DNA of 64,000 nucleotides from Pseudomonas ceruminis (GTDB lineage Bacteria > Pseudomonadota > Gammaproteobacteria > Pseudomonadales > Pseudomonadaceae), in NCBI RefSeq assembly GCF_021602025.1, contig NZ_BQHW01000005.1, positions 62,001 through 126,000 of the forward strand, read 5' to 3'. Below the pieces are notes generated by a model. The model saw only the letters and a list, made by a program, of their open reading frames with translations. It had not been told where the DNA came from and ran no database searches. The translations under genes were made by a program, and so were the position numbers. The stretch's first letter is position 1, and each line of letters begins with the position of its first letter. Positions 61,127 through 64,000 of the stretch are shown here, in pieces.

Positions 61127-62947
61127 GTGATCGAAAATCTGCGTAACATCGCCATCATCGCCCACGTTGACCATGGTAAAACCACCCTGGTCGACAAACT
61201 CCTGCGCCAGTCCGGCACCCTGGAGCGTAACGAGCTCAACGACGAGCGCGTGATGGATTCCAACGACCAGGAAAAAGAGCGCGGCATTACCATTCTGGCG
61301 AAGAACACCGCCATCAACTGGAACGGCTACCACATCAACATCGTCGACACCCCCGGCCACGCCGACTTCGGTGGCGAGGTTGAACGTGTAATGTCGATGG
61401 TCGACTCCGTGCTGCTGCTGGTCGACGCCCAGGACGGCCCGATGCCGCAAACCCGCTTCGTGACCAAGAAGGCTTTCGAAGCCGGCCTGAAGCCAATCGT
61501 CGTGATCAACAAGGTCGACCGTCCGGGCGCGCGTCCTGACTGGGTTCTGGACCAGATCTTCGACCTGTTCGACAACCTCGGTGCCACCGACGAACAGCTG
61601 GACTTCAAAGTCGTCTACGCCTCGGCGCTGAACGGCATTGCCGGTCTGGACCACACCGCCATGGGCGAAGACATGACCGCCCTGTACCAGTCGATCGTCG
61701 ACAACGTACCGGCGCCGGACGTTGACCGTGACGGTTCGTTCCAGATGCAGATCTCCGCGCTGGACTACAACAGCTTCCTCGGCGTTATCGGCGTTGGCCG
61801 TATCGCCCGTGGCCGCGTCAAGCCGAACACCCCGGTTGTCGCCATCGACACCAATGGCAAGAAGCGTAACGGTCGTATCCTGAAGCTGATGGGCCACCAC
61901 GGCCTGCACCGCGTCGACGTCGAAGAAGCCCAGGCTGGCGACATCGTCTGCATCAGCGGTTTCGACGAGCTGTTCATCTCCGACACCCTGTGCGCCCCGG
62001 ACGCGGTAGAAGCGATGAAGCCGCTGACCGTTGACGAGCCGACCGTTTCGATGACCTTCCAGGTCAACGACTCGCCGTTCTGCGGTAAGGAAGGCAAGTT
62101 CGTCACCAGCCGTAACATCAAGGATCGCCTGGACAAGGAGCTGCTGTACAACGTGGCCCTGCGCGTTCAGGAAACCGACTCCCCTGACAAGTTCAAGGTA
62201 TCGGGCCGTGGTGAGCTGCACCTGTCTGTTCTGATCGAAACCATGCGTCGTGAAGGCTTCGAGATGGCCGTAGGCCGTCCTGAAGTGATCATCCGTGAAG
62301 TCGACGGCGTGAAGCAGGAACCGTTCGAGAACGTCACCATCGACATCCCTGAAGAATCCCAGGGCAAGGTCATGGAAGAGATGGGCCTGCGTAAGGGCGA
62401 CCTGACCAACATGGTTCCGGATGGCAAGGGCCGTGTTCGCCTGGAGTACAACATTCCAGCCCGTGGTCTGATCGGTTTCCGTAACCAGTTCCTGACCCTG
62501 ACCAACGGTGCAGGCATCCTGACCTCGATCTTCGATCGCTACGACACCATGAAGTCGGGCCAGATGTCCGGCCGCCTCAACGGCGTACTGGTTTCGGTCG
62601 AGACCGGCAAGGCTCTGACCTACTCGCTGGAAACCCTGCAGGCGCGTGGCAAGCTGTTCGTTGAACACGGTCAGGAGATCTACAACGGTCAGATCATCGG
62701 CCTGAACAGCCGCGACAACGACCTGGGCGTGAACCCGACCAAAGGCAAGAAGCTCGACAACATGCGTGCTTCGGGCAAAGACGAAGTCATCGCCCTGGTA
62801 CCGCCAGTTCGCCACACCCTCGAGCAGGCCCTGGAGTTCATCCAGGACGACGAGCTGTGCGAAGTCACGCCGAAGTCGATCCGTCTGCGCAAGAAGATCC
62901 TGGACGAAGGCGAGCGTACCCGCGCTGCCAAGAAAGCCAAGAACTGA
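61127..62947 (+). CDS. typA: Ribosome-associated translational GTPase BipA/TypA
   Basis: 606-aa GTPase related to EF-G that helps 50S assembly under stress. The GTG start at 61127 ([17 protein letters not shown]) gives the usual length. The G motifs are AHVDHGKTT (G1), GITI (G2), DTPGHADF (G3), NKVD (G4) and SALNG (G5). Domain II and the EF-G-like domain V ([18 protein letters not shown]) follow, then the BipA-specific C-terminal domain ([37 protein letters not shown]). It ends in a strong terminator. Confidence 0.97.
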   Translation: MIENLRNIAIIAHVDHGKTTLVDKLLRQSGTLERNELNDERVMDSNDQEKERGITILAKNTAINWNGYHINIVDTPGHADFGGEVERVMSMVDSVLLLVDAQDGPMPQTRFVTKKAFEAGLKPIVVINKVDRPGARPDWVLDQIFDLFDNLGATDEQLDFKVVYASALNGIAGLDHTAMGEDMTALYQSIVDNVPAPDVDRDGSFQMQISALDYNSFLGVIGVGRIARGRVKPNTPVVAIDTNGKKRNGRILKLMGHHGLHRVDVEEAQAGDIVCISGFDELFISDTLCAPDAVEAMKPLTVDEPTVSMTFQVNDSPFCGKEGKFVTSRNIKDRLDKELLYNVALRVQETDSPDKFKVSGRGELHLSVLIETMRREGFEMAVGRPEVIIREVDGVKQEPFENVTIDIPEESQGKVMEEMGLRKGDLTNMVPDGKGRVRLEYNIPARGLIGFRNQFLTLTNGAGILTSIFDRYDTMKSGQMSGRLNGVLVSVETGKALTYSLETLQARGKLFVEHGQEIYNGQIIGLNSRDNDLGVNPTKGKKLDNMRASGKDEVIALVPPVRHTLEQALEFIQDDELCEVTPKSIRLRKKILDEGERTRAAKKAKN

Positions 62948-62965
62948 GTTAGCTCAGGCTGAATG

Positions 62966-63004
62966 AAAACGCCCCCGGTCGAAAGGCCGGGGGCGTTTTT
63001 GTTT
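62966..63004 (+). terminator. Rho-independent terminator of typA
   Basis: AAAACGCCCCCGG (62966-62978), loop TCGAAAGG, CCGGGGGCGTTTT (62987-62999), then more T. It is a 13-bp perfect stem. Confidence 0.93.
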
Positions 63005-63076
63005 GCTTTGTGAAAAGTGGCTGTAGGAGGCGGCTGTGTTTCGCGGCTGCACCTAATCACCGGTCCAGAGGCGGGC

Positions 63077-63337
63077 TCAGCGCATCATGCCCAACTCGGC
63101 ATCGTCCAACAGCGCCTTGGCCAATGCACTCAGGTAGTGCGAAGCCCAGATCAGTTGCTGGTCGTTTTCCATCACGCCGGTAAGCGTCATGTCGCGTACA
63201 TAGCCCATCAGTTCAGAGGCTTGTTCACGGGCGTTCTGGCACGGGATGCCGGCGGCTATCTGGAACAGCGGCTGGTCATGGGCTTCGCCTTGGTAGAAAA
63301 AGGTTTTGCCTGGCGTTGTTTTATCGTTTTCTGTCAT
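63077..63337 (-). CDS. Small DUF3077-like protein
   Basis: 86-aa soluble protein resembling the pseudomonad DUF3077 family (TFFYQGEAHDQPLFQIAAGI, ARE-QASELMGYVRDMTLTG). It is probably a helical protein of unknown function. The start at 63337 (MTENDKTTPGKTFF) has AGGGGA about 9 bp upstream. It is flanked by REP elements and is not in an operon. Confidence 0.7.
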   Translation of the reverse strand: MTENDKTTPGKTFFYQGEAHDQPLFQIAAGIPCQNAREQASELMGYVRDMTLTGVMENDQQLIWASHYLSALAKALLDDAELGMMR

Positions 63338-63387
63338 CGGTCCATTTCCCCTGACTACTGCGATGGATGGCACCGGCTGCGCCGGTG

Positions 63388-63461
63388 TTCGCGGGACAAG
63401 CCCGCTCCCACAGGGGTTCGCAAGCTGTGCCGTCCTTGTGGGAGCGGGCTTGCCCCGCGAA
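63388..63461. repeat. Inverted pair of REP elements (BIME)
   Basis: TTCGCGGGACAAGCCCGCTC with CCACAGG (63389-63414) faces CCTTGTGGGAGCGGGCTTGC with CCCGCGAA (63434-63461). The arms are nearly identical in inverted orientation with a 19-bp spacer. This is the abundant P. putida REP type and supports the host assignment. Confidence 0.85.
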
Positions 63462-63477
63462 GCGTCGAACATCAATG

Positions 63478-63737
63478 CAAGCTGCCGTGGGTGTAGGCGA
63501 TCGTCAGGTAATGGGTGATGTTGACCACAACCTGGTCCAGGGGAACGAGGTTATTGCCAATGGCGTAGGTGAGATCTAAGGAACTGCCACCAACGTTTCC
63601 ACACGTAGAGGCGGCAACTGTACGCAGGGTGGAAAAACCGGTCACCCAAGCTCCTCATCGCTGGCAAGCCAGCTCCTACAGGTCCTGCACCGATCCTGAG
63701 AGGGGCGAGTGCCTGTAGGAGCTCAAGGGCACTTGAA
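63478..63737. repeat. Gene-free stretch with a second inverted repeat pair
   Basis: GCTGGCAAGCCAGC (63660-63673) is a hairpin followed by TCCTACAGG. AGCTCCTACAGG (63671-63682) pairs exactly with CCTGTAGGAGCT (63712-63723). This is another, diverged REP-type pair just beyond the YkgJ-like gene. The rest (63478-63655) shows nothing recognisable. Confidence 0.6.
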
Positions 63738-64000
63738 TCAGCGAACGGTAGCCTTCGGTTTGTAGGCACAATACCCCGGCCGCGGCCCGACCTTCGGATG
63801 GTTCCGGCAGGTATCCGGGCGCTTGTCATAAATGGTGCACAGCCGGCTCTTACGATCCAGATAGAGGCAATCGTCATTGCTCATGCGGGTCAGGGTGAAG
63901 ATCCCCGACTTCTGGTTGAAGCGCTCGATGATGCCGTCTTTCTGCAGGCGTTTGGCGATGTTCTTCGGGGGTTCGTCCTTCTCGAACTCGTCCACCACGC
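63738..64000 (-). CDS. YkgJ-like cysteine-cluster protein, C-terminal part (gene runs off the window)
   Basis: The visible 87 codons end in DDCLYLDRKSRLCTIYDKRP and then DTCRNHPKVGPRPGYCAYKP. The cysteine pattern is typical of YkgJ-family zinc/iron-binding proteins. The N-terminal half with the first CxxC lies beyond 64000. The function is unknown; metal binding is inferred from the cysteines. Confidence 0.7.
   Translation of the reverse strand, partial: VVDEFEKDEPPKNIAKRLQKDGIIERFNQKSGIFTLTRMSNDDCLYLDRKSRLCTIYDKRPDTCRNHPKVGPRPGYCAYKPKATVR

Noticed and set aside
61073-62815. A 580-codon minus-strand frame opposite typA
   Set aside because: It is a mirror frame caused by codon bias in a conserved GTPase gene.

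Overview
The window is a stretch of ordinary, GC-rich gammaproteobacterial chromosome. Gene content, gene order and protein sequences point to a fluorescent pseudomonad of the Pseudomonas putida group. The pointers are priA/rpmE/malic enzyme/mrcA-pilMN(OP)Q-aroK-aroB-damX-gltBD-hemE, betIBA with betT, glnA-ntrBC-thiI-typA, and P. putida-type REP elements (TGTGGGAGCGGGCTTG...). About 46 protein genes are visible. No rRNA, tRNA, CRISPR array, insertion sequence or prophage was seen.

Layout. 1-5.7 kb: argS (cut by the window edge), priA, rpmE, a secreted staphylococcal-nuclease-like protein and a short malic enzyme. 5.7-15.4 kb: penicillin-binding protein 1A, divergent from a compact type IV pilus cluster (pilM, pilN, a pilO-pilP fusion, a short pilQ), which leads into aroK, aroB and a DamX-like SPOR protein. 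15.4-23 kb: both glutamate synthase subunits (gltB, gltD) and hemE. 23-30 kb: an accessory-looking block with a YnfM-like exporter and its divergent LysR regulator, an MIO-type aromatic amino acid lyase, an orphan ParA ATPase, trxC and selO. 30-35 kb: two envelope ion-handling proteins, MscK and the K+/H+ antiporter NhaP2/CvrA. 35-41.6 kb: the choline-to-glycine-betaine system (betI-betB-betA and betT) with a 20-bp palindromic operator. 41.7-46.4 kb: one very large (1556 aa) toxin-like protein of unknown function. 46.4-53 kb: yibQ-ctpA-envC-gpmI facing yibN-grxC-secB, an arrangement shared with enterobacteria. 53-63 kb: trmL, a small membrane protein, ntrC-ntrB, a lipoprotein-type chorismate mutase, glnA with a clear sigma-54 promoter and upstream NtrC sites, thiI and typA/bipA. 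63-64 kb: a small DUF3077-like protein, REP elements and the end of a YkgJ-like gene.

Themes. Nitrogen assimilation is strongly represented (gltBD, glnA, ntrBC); the glnA promoter shows directly how NtrC would drive it. Envelope biogenesis and turnover (mrcA, damX, envC, ctpA, yibQ, secB) and osmotic or ion balance (bet genes, mscK, nhaP2) form the other two groups.

Most of the window is conserved core genome. The least explained items are the 1556-aa protein at 41765-46435, the degenerate pilM/pilOP/pilQ cluster, the MIO lyase beside an orphan ParA, a transcription terminator that also encodes a signal peptide (3426-3455), and a large intergenic RNA fold between gltB and gltD. I found no multi-gene system that I would call new with confidence. 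Start codons were chosen by homology, ribosome-binding sites and overlap. All family assignments come from reading the translations, without database searches.
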